From NCBI RefSeq assembly GCF_010731895.1, contig NZ_AP022596.1, positions 2,356,001 to 2,420,000 of the forward strand: a DNA stretch of 64,000 bases. The letters are read 5' to 3'. This stretch comes from Mycolicibacterium helvum. Its GTDB lineage: Bacteria > Actinomycetota > Actinomycetes > Mycobacteriales > Mycobacteriaceae. The first letter of the stretch is position 1, and each line of letters opens with the position of its first letter. The notes below the pieces were generated by a model, which made no database searches, had not been told where the DNA came from, and worked only from the letters and a program-made list of their open reading frames with translations. Position numbers and translations under genes: made by a program. Shown here in pieces: positions 32,125 to 40,446 of the stretch.

Positions 32125-34502
32125 TCGCTGTCGGCGGAGACCGCGCAGACCCCGCCTGATTCGAGCAGTTCGCGCGCGGCGTCCCACAACAGCGGCTGGT
32201 GATAGAGGAAGCCCTGACCCGTGCGTGCCCCGAGGTCCAGGAGGGTGTCACGTTCGGCGATTGTCTCGATGCCTTCCACGACTAGGTCCAGGTCCAGCGC
32301 GCTGGCCAGTGAGACCACCGACTGCACGACGGCGCGCTGCTTGGCGTCGCCCTCGTCGAGCGCCGCGGCGAACGAGCGGTCGAGCTTGATCTGGTCGACC
32401 GGCAAGGTGCGCAGCTGGGTCAGAGACGAATAGCCCGTCCCGAAGTCGTCGAGCGAGACGCTCACCCCGGCGTCCCGCAGCCGGGCCAGCGTCGGATGGG
32501 CCACCCGCAGGTCGACCAGGGCGTGTTCGGTGAGTTCGATGATCAGCGATTGGGGTGGCAGCCTGGCCGCGTCGAGCAGGTGCAGCACCTCTTCGGCGAA
32601 CCCGGGCTCGCGGACCTGCCGTGGTGAAACGTTGACCGACATCGTCAGGTCCAGTGCCAGGCCGTCCGCGCGCCACCGGGCCAGCGTGCGGATCGTCTCG
32701 TGCAGCACCCACCGGCCGATCTCGACGATCATGCCGTTGTCTTCGGCCAGCGGGATGAACGCACCGGGCGAGAGGACCGGCAGGCCGGCTCGGTGCCACT
32801 GCAGCAGCACCTCGAAGCCGATGACGACGCCGGTGTCGAGCATGACGATCGGCTGGGCCCCCACGCGCAGCTCGTCGCGTTCCACCGCGTGCCGCAGCGC
32901 GGTGTCGAGGTCGAGGCGCTGTGCGACCTCGGCTTCGAGAAGGGAATCGAAGACGTTGATGTGGCTGCCGTCGGTGAGCTTGGCGCGGTACATGGCCACG
33001 TCGGCCTCGCGCATCAGTTCGGCGCCCGACACCGTCGATTCGTCGGCGAAGGTGATCCCGATGCTGACGTCGACGAACGCTTCCTTGCCATCGATGGTGT
33101 ACGGGGCGCTGAGCGTGGCGCGGATTCGTTCGGCCATCGCGATGGCCTGGGTCCGGTCGGGCAGCTCCGGGCAGAGCACGACGAACTCGTCGCCGCCCAG
33201 CCGGGCCACCGTGTCGCTATCACGGACCGTTCTCGACAGCCGTCGCGCTGCCTCGATGAGCAGCTCGTCGCCACCGGCGTGCCCGATGGAGTCGTTGACC
33301 ATCTTGAAGCGGTCCAGATCGCAGAACAGCAGCGCCAGCGGGCTGCCGCGGCGGCGGGCCAGGAGCAGACTCTGCGACAGGCGGGCCAGGAGCAGGCTGC
33401 GGTTGGCCAGCCCGGTCAGCGCGTCGTGGCTGGCCTGATAGGACAGCCGCCGCGCGGAGGCATCCCGTTCGAGCGCCAGCGTCACCAGATCGCGGCAGCG
33501 CACCAGGGCGGTGTGGGCCAGATCGTCCAGGGCTTCAGCGTCACCGAATACCTCGAGCATCCCGGCGGCGTCGGCGGTGTCGTTGACGGCGGCGGTCCAC
33601 GCGGGCGTCGCCGACACGTCCGCGCCAGCTGGATAGACGACGGATCGCGGCCCCAGCGCGATTCGGACCGCGGGTGCGCCGGAGACTTCGGCGGCCAGTT
33701 GCACGATCTGGCGCAGGACCGACGGCACCGGGTCGGCGGTCGCGATTCGCTCGAGGATGCGTGCCTGTCCGCGTTCGAGGGCGGAGACCCGGTCGAGGCG
33801 GTCTTCGGTCTTGCGTAGCGCCTCTCGCTCGTCGTCGAAAGCCCTTCGGGCGGAGCGGTATTGGCGCACCACGTTGGCGGCGACCCACCAGAGCAGCGCC
33901 GAAGCGAGCACTAGGGCGGCGATCAGCATGGTCAGCTGGATCACCCCGCCGAGCAATAGGCCCTGTTCGTCCGAGCGATCGATGCGGTGTAGGCCGGTCG
34001 GGCCGCCGGCGGCCAGTGTGTGCGTCGCCTCTGAGAGCTGCTCGGTTCGGGGCAGGATGGTGCCGGCCCACTCGTCGCGCTGGTCGGCGGGCAGGACACC
34101 GGGCGGAGCCTCGGCGATCGCACTGTCGAGTGACGTGAGCGCCCAGCGGTAGTCAGGGGTGGTCTCGTCGCCGGCGGTCAGCCCGTTCGCGGCGATCACG
34201 CGCAGGCGTTGGGCGAGCAGAGCGCGGGCCACCTGAACGTCACGGCGCGGCACGACGCCGAGCAGGTACTGCTGGGCTTGTTGGACGTAGGTGAGTGAGT
34301 CGCGCACGGTGAAGAACGTGTTGGTGCTGACGGCCTCACTGCGGGTGTTGTGATGGGTGTAGGCGCGCTGCTGCGCTGAGGATTGGATGCCGACGACGAC
34401 CAGCGCGATGAGCAGCAGCACGAGCACACCGGCGACGACCTGCTGGCCGCGGTTGAGGGTCAGCCGCGGGCTGGGCGGGGTGAGCCACTGGTCGCTGATC
34501 AT
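32034..34502 (-). CDS. Membrane GGDEF/EAL protein (c-di-GMP cyclase/phosphodiesterase type)
   Basis: 822 residues. Two membrane helices (about 22-41 and 183-212) flank an extracytoplasmic sensor-like domain. A coiled segment and GAF-like region (to about 350) follow, then a GGDEF domain with intact GGDEF at 436-440 and an inhibitory-site RDSD at 427-430. The EAL domain (about 530-780) reads EVL at 564-566, with NVSP, DDFGTGYSSL, KLDRSF and VVEGIET conserved. It could make c-di-GMP; phosphodiesterase activity is possible but the EVL change leaves it open. The ATG overlaps the stop of the upstream lipoprotein (ATGA). The last 30 codons are antisense to the Ca-repeat gene. Confidence 0.9.
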   Translation of the reverse strand: MISDQWLTPPSPRLTLNRGQQVVAGVLVLLLIALVVVGIQSSAQQRAYTHHNTRSEAVSTNTFFTVRDSLTYVQQAQQYLLGVVPRRDVQVARALLAQRLRVIAANGLTAGDETTPDYRWALTSLDSAIAEAPPGVLPADQRDEWAGTILPRTEQLSEATHTLAAGGPTGLHRIDRSDEQGLLLGGVIQLTMLIAALVLASALLWWVAANVVRQYRSARRAFDDEREALRKTEDRLDRVSALERGQARILERIATADPVPSVLRQIVQLAAEVSGAPAVRIALGPRSVVYPAGADVSATPAWTAAVNDTADAAGMLEVFGDAEALDDLAHTALVRCRDLVTLALERDASARRLSYQASHDALTGLANRSLLLARLSQSLLLARRRGSPLALLFCDLDRFKMVNDSIGHAGGDELLIEAARRLSRTVRDSDTVARLGGDEFVVLCPELPDRTQAIAMAERIRATLSAPYTIDGKEAFVDVSIGITFADESTVSGAELMREADVAMYRAKLTDGSHINVFDSLLEAEVAQRLDLDTALRHAVERDELRVGAQPIVMLDTGVVIGFEVLLQWHRAGLPVLSPGAFIPLAEDNGMIVEIGRWVLHETIRTLARWRADGLALDLTMSVNVSPRQVREPGFAEEVLHLLDAARLPPQSLIIELTEHALVDLRVAHPTLARLRDAGVSVSLDDFGTGYSSLTQLRTLPVDQIKLDRSFAAALDEGDAKQRAVVQSVVSLASALDLDLVVEGIETIAERDTLLDLGARTGQGFLYHQPLLWDAARELLESGGVCAVSADSDYTGLASSAAPSPSLSTSVRSQRPSPSVST

Positions 34503-35086
34503 GAGCCAGGACCGCTGGGGGTCTTGACGGTGATGGACGCCAGGCTCCAATTCCACGCGTCGAGTACTGATGACAGCGGGGTGCCATCCGGGAACACGAT
34601 TCGGATCGGCCCACCCTGGTCGTAGGGGATGGGTGCGTCGTTGCGGTCGGTGGCGATCAGCGCCCGTGACTCGATCATCGGCTTGGCGGCGCTGATGTAG
34701 TGGTAGTCGTCGAGCCCGACGGTGTCGATCGTTGCGTTGTCAGGGATTCCGGCTTCGGAGAGCACGACGGCCAGGGGAACGCCGGTGTAGGTTTCTCGCC
34801 GCTTCACGAAGGGTTCGTCGAGGGTGACGGTCTGACTACCCAGGGCGTTGAGCTTGTCGAGGGTCAGTGACAGCGGCGTCCTGCCGCCATTGACCGTCAG
34901 GACCGGTTCGGATGCGGCGGGAGGGTCGATCGCTCCGACGCCGTAGGGGTTGGCCGTCGGTGATGGAGCCGGCGCGGTGGCCGAATGTTGTGCGGCCTCG
35001 TGGGGAGTGTGGGCCGGCGCGCAGGCCGTCAGTCCCAGGATGGTCACCGTCCCCGCCGCGACGACGGCAAGGAGGCGGGTGCGCAT
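34499..35086 (-). CDS. Lipoprotein with molybdopterin-oxidoreductase-like fold
   Basis: 195 residues. The signal peptide has a lipobox LTAC, cysteine 22 (MRTRLLAVVAAGTVTILGLTAC). After a Pro/Ala linker the body has LTVNGGRTPLSLTLDKLNAL and TYTGVPLAVVLSEAGIP, then DDYHYISAAKPMIESRALIATDRNDAPIPYDQGGPIRIVFPD. This resembles the sulfite-oxidase-like Moco-binding fold found in small periplasmic proteins. The cysteine that normally ligates molybdenum is absent, so it may be a cofactor-free sensor or binding protein. It is translationally coupled to the downstream GGDEF/EAL gene. About 130 bp of AT-richer sequence precede it and may hold the promoter. Confidence 0.78.
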   Translation of the reverse strand: MRTRLLAVVAAGTVTILGLTACAPAHTPHEAAQHSATAPAPSPTANPYGVGAIDPPAASEPVLTVNGGRTPLSLTLDKLNALGSQTVTLDEPFVKRRETYTGVPLAVVLSEAGIPDNATIDTVGLDDYHYISAAKPMIESRALIATDRNDAPIPYDQGGPIRIVFPDGTPLSSVLDAWNWSLASITVKTPSGPGS

Positions 35087-35216
35087 GAAGGGCGATGATA
35101 CTGCCCAAAGCAACCATTTACCGTCTTCGTCAAAACGCGTCTAGCGCGCTCAACGACCCACATGATGAATAGCTAGCGAATAAACAAGCCAAGCTAATTG
35201 TTGGCGTTGTGGTGCG

Positions 35217-35990
35217 TTATCTGCCCTGTCCTGGAGGACCGGCGAAAGCTTGAGCGATCGCCAGCCACTTCGCGGCGTCGGGGCCTTCGGCGGTCACGTC
35301 GAGTTCGGCGCGCGGTCGGCGCTGGGTGACCAGACAACAGAAATCCATCGCCGAACCGGTGACTCGCTGGCCGGCGTCCTCGGGCCCCCACGTCCAGTGG
35401 GTCCCGTCGGGGGCGATCAGGTCGACGTGGAACGGCTCGGCGGGCGGGGTCAGCTCGTGCACGGCGAAGGCGAAATCGCGGGTGCGCACACCCAGATGGG
35501 CGATCGACTTCAGCCGGGCCGACGGCTGGGCGACGGCGCCGACGGCGTCGGCCACATCGAGACCGTGCGCCCAGGTCTCCATCAACCGTGCGGTCGCCAT
35601 GGACGCCGCGCTCATCGGCGGCCCGAACCACAGCAGCTTGCGCCCTTCGGTGACCCCGCGCAGTGCGGTGTGCAGCTGAGTGCGGGTCTGCCGCCACTGC
35701 GCCAACAGTTGATCCGGCGGGGTGAGCGCCAATTCTTCGGCGGCTTTGTCGACGAAGCCCAGCGGATCGGCGGCCGCCGCGGTGAGCTGTTCGCCGAACG
35801 CGGGTTCGTCGGTGATCGATGTGAGGGAGACCCGATCAGTCCAGAGCAGATGGGCGATCTGGTGGGCGATGGTCCAGCCAGGCGCCGGGGTACGCGCAGC
35901 CCAGCCGGCCGCGTCCAGCGGTGCGACGAGTGCGTCGAGGGCGTTGCTCTCGTCACGCAGGTCGTCGACGATCGGGTCTGCGGCAGCCAT
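35217..35990 (-). CDS. TIGR03084-family (DinB/MDMPI-type) protein
   Basis: 257 residues. It has the N-terminal four-helix DinB/maleylpyruvate-isomerase-like domain: [42 protein letters not shown] and [12 protein letters not shown], with metal-type histidines in the IAHQIAHL and WAHG segments. A C-terminal domain ([39 protein letters not shown]) follows. It corresponds to Rv0036c. Members are thought to be metal-binding, perhaps mycothiol-linked; the substrate is unknown. It is the first gene of the block that in M. tuberculosis is on the other side of oriC. Confidence 0.85.
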   Translation of the reverse strand: MAAADPIVDDLRDESNALDALVAPLDAAGWAARTPAPGWTIAHQIAHLLWTDRVSLTSITDEPAFGEQLTAAAADPLGFVDKAAEELALTPPDQLLAQWRQTRTQLHTALRGVTEGRKLLWFGPPMSAASMATARLMETWAHGLDVADAVGAVAQPSARLKSIAHLGVRTRDFAFAVHELTPPAEPFHVDLIAPDGTHWTWGPEDAGQRVTGSAMDFCCLVTQRRPRAELDVTAEGPDAAKWLAIAQAFAGPPGQGR

Positions 35991-36005
35991 GGATCGAACC
36001 TATCG

Positions 36006-37280
36006 CTAAGCGGGGCGCCGCCCGACGATCGCGTGCGCGGTCAAGCCGAGCAGATAGATCGCCGAGCCGGCCAGCGCCAACGCCCGCGAATGGCCGTCGG
36101 CCGGGATCACTAGGGCCGACAGCATGGTCGCCACGATGAACGACACCCAGAACACCGAGTCCTGCACGGCGAAGACGTGCCCGCGCAGGGCGTCTTCGAC
36201 GTCGATCTGCATCGCCGTGTCTGCGCACAGCTTGACCATCTGGCCGGCCAGGCCCAGCAGGAATCCGCACGCGATCATCACCGCCAACTGCAGTGTGGCG
36301 CCGGCCAGTTGGATAATCGCCGCGCACACCAGCGCGCCGTTGGCGGTCGCGTACCGGCCCCACCGCTTGATCGCCAACGGGGTGAAGACGTTGGCCAGAA
36401 AGGCGCCGCTTCCGGTGGCCGCGACAAACACGACGGCGGTGCCAAGGCCGCCGACGGCCTGGGCGTCGCTGTGGCGCACGATCACCAACACCAGCAGGGT
36501 GTTGATCCCGAACACCATGCGGTGGCTGGCCAGTCCGGACAAGGTGGCCGCGACGGTCGGCGTGGACAGCACCGTGCGGGCGCCGTAGAGCCAGCCGGTG
36601 GCCACCGCATAGAGCACCGATCCGTGCACGGCGCGAGCGGTGTCGTCGGGCCCCAACTGGTGGCGGGGAAATCGCAACGACAACACGAACGCGATCGCGA
36701 CGGGGATGGCCACCAGGAACATGACCGTGGCGGCGCCGGCGTCGCCGGAACCGAACAGCCACCGGGGCAGCAGCATGAAGTTCGCGCCGAGGAAGGTGGC
36801 GGTAGCCCCGGTCGCGGTGGCGACGGAGTTCATCGTCACGACCTGCTCGCGTGGGACCACGTGCGGCAGCGCCGCCGACAGCCCGGAGGTGACGAACCGG
36901 CTGAATCCGTTGACGATCAAAGCGCCGCAGAGCACGGTGATCTCGCGTGCACCCACGGCGAGCAGCACCGCGACACCGATCACCAATCCCAGCCGCGCGA
37001 GGTTCGCCGCGATCAGTACCGTGCGGCGGTCCCAACGGTCCAGCAGCGCGCCGGCGAAGGGGCCGACGATCGAGTACGGCAGGAACAGCACAGCGAACGC
37101 CCCGGCCACCGCCCACGGGCTGGCCGCCCGTTCCGGGTTGAACAACAGTCCACCGGCAAGGCCGGCCTGAAACAGGCCGTCACCGAACTGGCTTGCCGTC
37201 CGAAGCTCCAGGAGGCGCCAGAAGTCGGGCAGGCTGCGCACCGATCGCCATAGCGAACCGGATGCGCGGCTGTCGACCAT
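36006..37280 (-). CDS. MFS transporter (Rv0037c-type)
   Basis: 424 residues with about 12 membrane segments. An MFS-like loop [20 protein letters not shown] follows helix 2. It resembles the drug-exporter-like MFS group and corresponds to Rv0037c; the substrate is unknown. I chose the ATG of [14 protein letters not shown], which is 24 bases inside the longest frame; neither start has a strong ribosome binding site. It is upstream of the TIGR03084 gene on the same strand with a 15-bp gap, so they are likely co-transcribed. It is divergent from yqgE. Confidence 0.87.
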   Translation of the reverse strand: MVDSRASGSLWRSVRSLPDFWRLLELRTASQFGDGLFQAGLAGGLLFNPERAASPWAVAGAFAVLFLPYSIVGPFAGALLDRWDRRTVLIAANLARLGLVIGVAVLLAVGAREITVLCGALIVNGFSRFVTSGLSAALPHVVPREQVVTMNSVATATGATATFLGANFMLLPRWLFGSGDAGAATVMFLVAIPVAIAFVLSLRFPRHQLGPDDTARAVHGSVLYAVATGWLYGARTVLSTPTVAATLSGLASHRMVFGINTLLVLVIVRHSDAQAVGGLGTAVVFVAATGSGAFLANVFTPLAIKRWGRYATANGALVCAAIIQLAGATLQLAVMIACGFLLGLAGQMVKLCADTAMQIDVEDALRGHVFAVQDSVFWVSFIVATMLSALVIPADGHSRALALAGSAIYLLGLTAHAIVGRRPA

Positions 37281-37351
37281 CGGACCAACAGTACAAATAT
37301 CCACACGCGCCCGTTACCGCAGCAACACCTCGGTGATGCCATGATGGTGAG

Positions 37352-37957
37352 GTGTCACAGCACGAGGACCCCGAAGACTTCGTGGCGCCCGCGGCCAACA
37401 GAGTGCGGCCCGGGACCCTGCTGCTGGCCAACACCGACCTGCTGGAGCCGACGTTTCGGCGCAGCGTGATCTATGTCGTCGAGCACAACGACGGCGGCAC
37501 GTTGGGTGTGGTGCTCAACCGTCCCAGCGAGACCGCCGTCTACAACGTGTTGCCGCAGTGGGCGAAGCTCGCCGCCAAGCCCAAGACCATGTTCATCGGC
37601 GGCCCGGTGAAGCGGGACGCCGCACTGTGCCTGGGCACGCTGCGGGTTGGCACCGATCCGCAGGGCATGCCAGGGCTGCGTCATGTGGCGGGCCGGATGG
37701 TGATGGTGGACCTCGACGCCGATCCCGACCTGATCGCCCCGGTCGTCGAAGGCGTGCGGGTCTTCGCCGGCTACTCGGGCTGGACCATTGGTCAGTTAGA
37801 GGGCGAAATCGAACGCGATGACTGGATTGTGTTGTCCGCGTTGCCTTCTGACGTGCTGGTGGAGCAACGGGTGGATCTGTGGTCGCGGGTGTTGCGCCGC
37901 CAGCCGCTGCCGCTGTCGCTATTGGCCACCCACCCGATCGACGTCAGCCGGAACTGA
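37352..37957 (+). CDS. YqgE/AlgH family protein (DUF179)
   Basis: 201 residues. The AlgH core has GTLLLANTDLLEPTFRRSVIYVVEHNDGGTLGVVLNRPSE, FIGGPVKRDAALCLG and VFAGYSGWTIGQLEGEIERDDW, all diagnostic of the family. Structure is known for the family but the biochemical role is not settled. It corresponds to Rv0038. The GTG start has no strong ribosome binding site. The 3' end overlaps the convergent transporter by 14 bp. Confidence 0.92.
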   Translation: MSQHEDPEDFVAPAANRVRPGTLLLANTDLLEPTFRRSVIYVVEHNDGGTLGVVLNRPSETAVYNVLPQWAKLAAKPKTMFIGGPVKRDAALCLGTLRVGTDPQGMPGLRHVAGRMVMVDLDADPDLIAPVVEGVRVFAGYSGWTIGQLEGEIERDDWIVLSALPSDVLVEQRVDLWSRVLRRQPLPLSLLATHPIDVSRN

Positions 37958-38930
37958 TGTGCGGGGCGCCTCGCCCCAGCCGGCTGGCGATCACCGCACA
38001 GGTGAAGAGCTGAATCTGATGGAACAGCATCAGCGGCAGCATGATCAGACCCACGGTGGCGGGCGGGAACAGCACCAGCGCCATCGGTAGTCCAGACGCC
38101 AGGCTCTTCTTCGACCCGCAGAACAGCAGCACGATCGCATCACCGCGGTCCAGTCGAGCCAGCCTGCCGGTGACCCATGTCAGGGCCAGCACGATGGCCA
38201 GCAGCAGGGCGCTGACCGCCGCGACGGCCACCACCCGCCACGGCCGCACGCTGATCCAGATGTGCTCGGTCATTCCCACCGAGAACGCGGCGTAGACGAT
38301 CAGCAGGATCGAGCCGCGGTCGACGACCTTGGTCAGCACCGCGTGCCGGGTCACCGCCGGTGCCAGCCATGGCCGCAGCAGCTGGCCGACGGCGAACGGT
38401 GCCAGCAGTTGCAGCACGATGTCTCCCACCGCCGACCCGTCGACTCGTGGCGCCCCGTTGATCGGCATCAGCACGAGAACCAGGAGCGGGGTGAGCAGCA
38501 CCCCGACGATGTTCGACAGCGACGCGCTGACGATCGCCGCCGGCACATGTCCGCGCGCCATCGAGGTGAAGGCGATCGACGACTGCACGGTCGAGGGCAC
38601 CAGGCACAGGAACAGCAGGCCGGTATAGAGATCGTCAGTCAGCACCGACGGGACGAACGCGCGGGCGGCCAGTCCGAGCAGCGGGAATGCCACGAACGTG
38701 GTCGCGAGCACCAGCAGGTGCAGTTTCCATTGCCGTACGCCGTGCCACGCCTGCTGCGGTGACAACCGCGTGCCATAGAGAAGGAAGAGCAGGGCGATGA
38801 CGACCTTGGTGGCCACCGAGAGCACGTCGGCGGCCGCCCCGCGCGCGGGCAGCACCGTGGCCAGCGCGACGACGGCGACGAGCATGAGCAGGAACGTGTC
38901 GACGGGTGGCCGCGACAGCCGTGCCCTCAT
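37944..38930 (-). CDS. Bile acid:sodium symporter family transporter (YfeH-like)
   Basis: 328 residues with 9-10 membrane helices. The order of helices and the motifs LFLLYGTRLSPQQAW, LCLVPSTVQSSIAFTSMARGHVPAAIVSASLSN and LLFCGSKKSLASGLPMALVLFPPATVGLIMLPLMLFHQIQL match the SBF-like YfeH/PSE group. The substrate is unknown. The start ATG (MRARLSRPPVDTF) was chosen because the 45 residues upstream are low-complexity and overlap the adjacent small gene. This gene is absent from this position in M. tuberculosis as I recall it. Confidence 0.88.
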   Translation of the reverse strand: MRARLSRPPVDTFLLMLVAVVALATVLPARGAAADVLSVATKVVIALLFLLYGTRLSPQQAWHGVRQWKLHLLVLATTFVAFPLLGLAARAFVPSVLTDDLYTGLLFLCLVPSTVQSSIAFTSMARGHVPAAIVSASLSNIVGVLLTPLLVLVLMPINGAPRVDGSAVGDIVLQLLAPFAVGQLLRPWLAPAVTRHAVLTKVVDRGSILLIVYAAFSVGMTEHIWISVRPWRVVAVAAVSALLLAIVLALTWVTGRLARLDRGDAIVLLFCGSKKSLASGLPMALVLFPPATVGLIMLPLMLFHQIQLFTCAVIASRLGRGAPHISSG

Positions 38931-38946
38931 CAGGTCGTCGCGGGGC

Positions 38947-39285
38947 TCACTTGCAAGACAGCGTGCAGCTTGCGCAGCTGCCCGCGCAGCTGGCTTCGGC
39001 TTCCCGGCGTGCGGCGTAGCGGGCCCCCTGCCACGAGCCGGCGGCCACGGTTGCGACCGCGCCAATCACGCAGACGATCACCACGGTCAGCGCGGTGCGC
39101 GGGGGTGCCGCCAAGGCGGTCGACCCACCGGCAGCCAGCATCACGGCCGCGGCCAGCTGGGTCGGCGCAACCGAGCGCAACACCTGGCCGGTCACGTCAA
39201 CAGCGGGCGGCCGGGTCAGCGCCCATACGCCCGAGCCACCGATCAGGAGGGCCATCCCAAGGCACACCAGTGCGACGACGAACAT
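38947..39285 (-). CDS. Small two- to three-helix membrane protein with Cys-rich tail (Rv0039c-type)
   Basis: 112 residues. The hydrophobic segments are FVVALVCLGMALLIGGSGVWAL, QLAAAVMLAAGGSTALA and ALTVVIVCVIGAVATVAAG. The short tail ends EASCAGSCASCTLSCK, four cysteines spaced C-x3-C-x2-C-x3-C. It corresponds to Rv0039c. The cysteine spacing would suit metal or disulfide chemistry but nothing is known. It lies between mtc28 and the SBF-like transporter on the same strand. Confidence 0.8.
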   Translation of the reverse strand: MFVVALVCLGMALLIGGSGVWALTRPPAVDVTGQVLRSVAPTQLAAAVMLAAGGSTALAAPPRTALTVVIVCVIGAVATVAAGSWQGARYAARREAEASCAGSCASCTLSCK

Positions 39286-39308
39286 GGGGCCACAATACGA
39301 GCCCGGGT

Positions 39309-40223
39309 TCAGTGCTGCTGAGCGGGCACCGCGGCTAGGGGTCCGTCGGCGGGCGCCGCCGCATCGGCCGGCGGCGCTGCCGCGGGGTCGGAAGCTGGTG
39401 CCGGAGCGGCCGTCGGGGAGGTGACCCGGAAACCGTTCACGATGGCGTCGGTCGCGTCGGCGGTGGCGACCACCTGGTTGGCGGCGGTGGTCACGAACAG
39501 CGAGACCAGGTAGCGGTCCGGGCCGGACTGGACGAGGACGTGGCGACGCGAGGTGTTCAGCGTCATATCGTTCTCGCGGTAGGTGCCTTCGATGATCGAG
39601 GACGGGGAACCGCCGAAGTCGGCCAGCGACGCGTCGGTCGCCTGCCAGTTGGACAGCTGCTGGCTATCCAGGTAGCCGTGGGTGATGGCCACCTTCGGGT
39701 CGAAGTCGCCGACCAGTTTGTAGACCTTCAGCTGGGCGTTGGAGGTGTAGAGCCCGTCACCGCCGAGGCGATCGGCCAGCACGGTGAACGCATCGGGCAC
39801 ATTCGGGTCGGGGACGACGCTCCAGCCGCGGGGCATGGGCAGCACCAGGCTGAGCCCGGTGAAGCCGGCCGCCTTCTGCGGCACCATCTTCACGCCTTTT
39901 TCCTTGAAGTAGTCCGCGAGTGTGCCCGACTCGGCGGGGACCAGGGTTTCCGGCGCGGCGGCCGGAATCGCGGGGGCTGCGGCTTGCGGCACGCTGGCCG
40001 CCTGGTCGGCGACCGGCGCGGACGCGGGTGCGGCGGCCGGGGCGGCGTTGGCGGCGGCCACCTCGGGGGCAACGGTGACGGTCTGGGTGACAGTGACGGG
40101 GGCCGGCAGCACTGGAACGACGGGATCGGCAGAGGCGCTGGCGCCGGTAAATCCGAGTACGGCGGCCGTAGCCGCGGCCACACCACCAATTACTACCCGC
40201 CAGTTACGGGCAAACGTCATCAT
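39309..40223 (-). CDS. mtc28: Secreted proline-rich antigen Mtc28-like (LpqN/LpqT family)
   Basis: 304 residues. A Sec signal peptide ([22 protein letters not shown]) with an ASA cleavage site and no lipobox cysteine. An Ala/Pro-rich linker is followed by the LpqN/LpqT domain ([56 protein letters not shown] to [22 protein letters not shown]) and an Ala/Pro-rich tail. It matches Rv0040c (Mtc28). The ATG-ATG start has AAGGA eight bases upstream. It is divergent from leuS. Confidence 0.9.
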   Translation of the reverse strand: MMTFARNWRVVIGGVAAATAAVLGFTGASASADPVVPVLPAPVTVTQTVTVAPEVAAANAAPAAAPASAPVADQAASVPQAAAPAIPAAAPETLVPAESGTLADYFKEKGVKMVPQKAAGFTGLSLVLPMPRGWSVVPDPNVPDAFTVLADRLGGDGLYTSNAQLKVYKLVGDFDPKVAITHGYLDSQQLSNWQATDASLADFGGSPSSIIEGTYRENDMTLNTSRRHVLVQSGPDRYLVSLFVTTAANQVVATADATDAIVNGFRVTSPTAAPAPASDPAAAPPADAAAPADGPLAAVPAQQH

Positions 40224-40446
40224 CGCAGCTGTCCTTCTCGACACGTTTGGGCCAGGTAAGACCCCTTGTCAGGGGGCGACTGTAACCACCGGCCCAGCCG
40301 TGCGGATAGGGCTGGAACCGAGCTGGAACCAACCGTCGACCGCACTGCAATCCAACCGATATCGGGCCGTTGCACAGGGTGCGACCGGGGTCACACACCG
40401 CTATCGGCGGGACGGCGCCTGCCGCTGCCCTTATACCCTGTGTGAC

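Noticed and set aside
39922..40446. N-terminal extension of leuS
   Set aside because: It is antisense to mtc28 and low in complexity; the GTG at 40447 gives the normal mycobacterial LeuS start.
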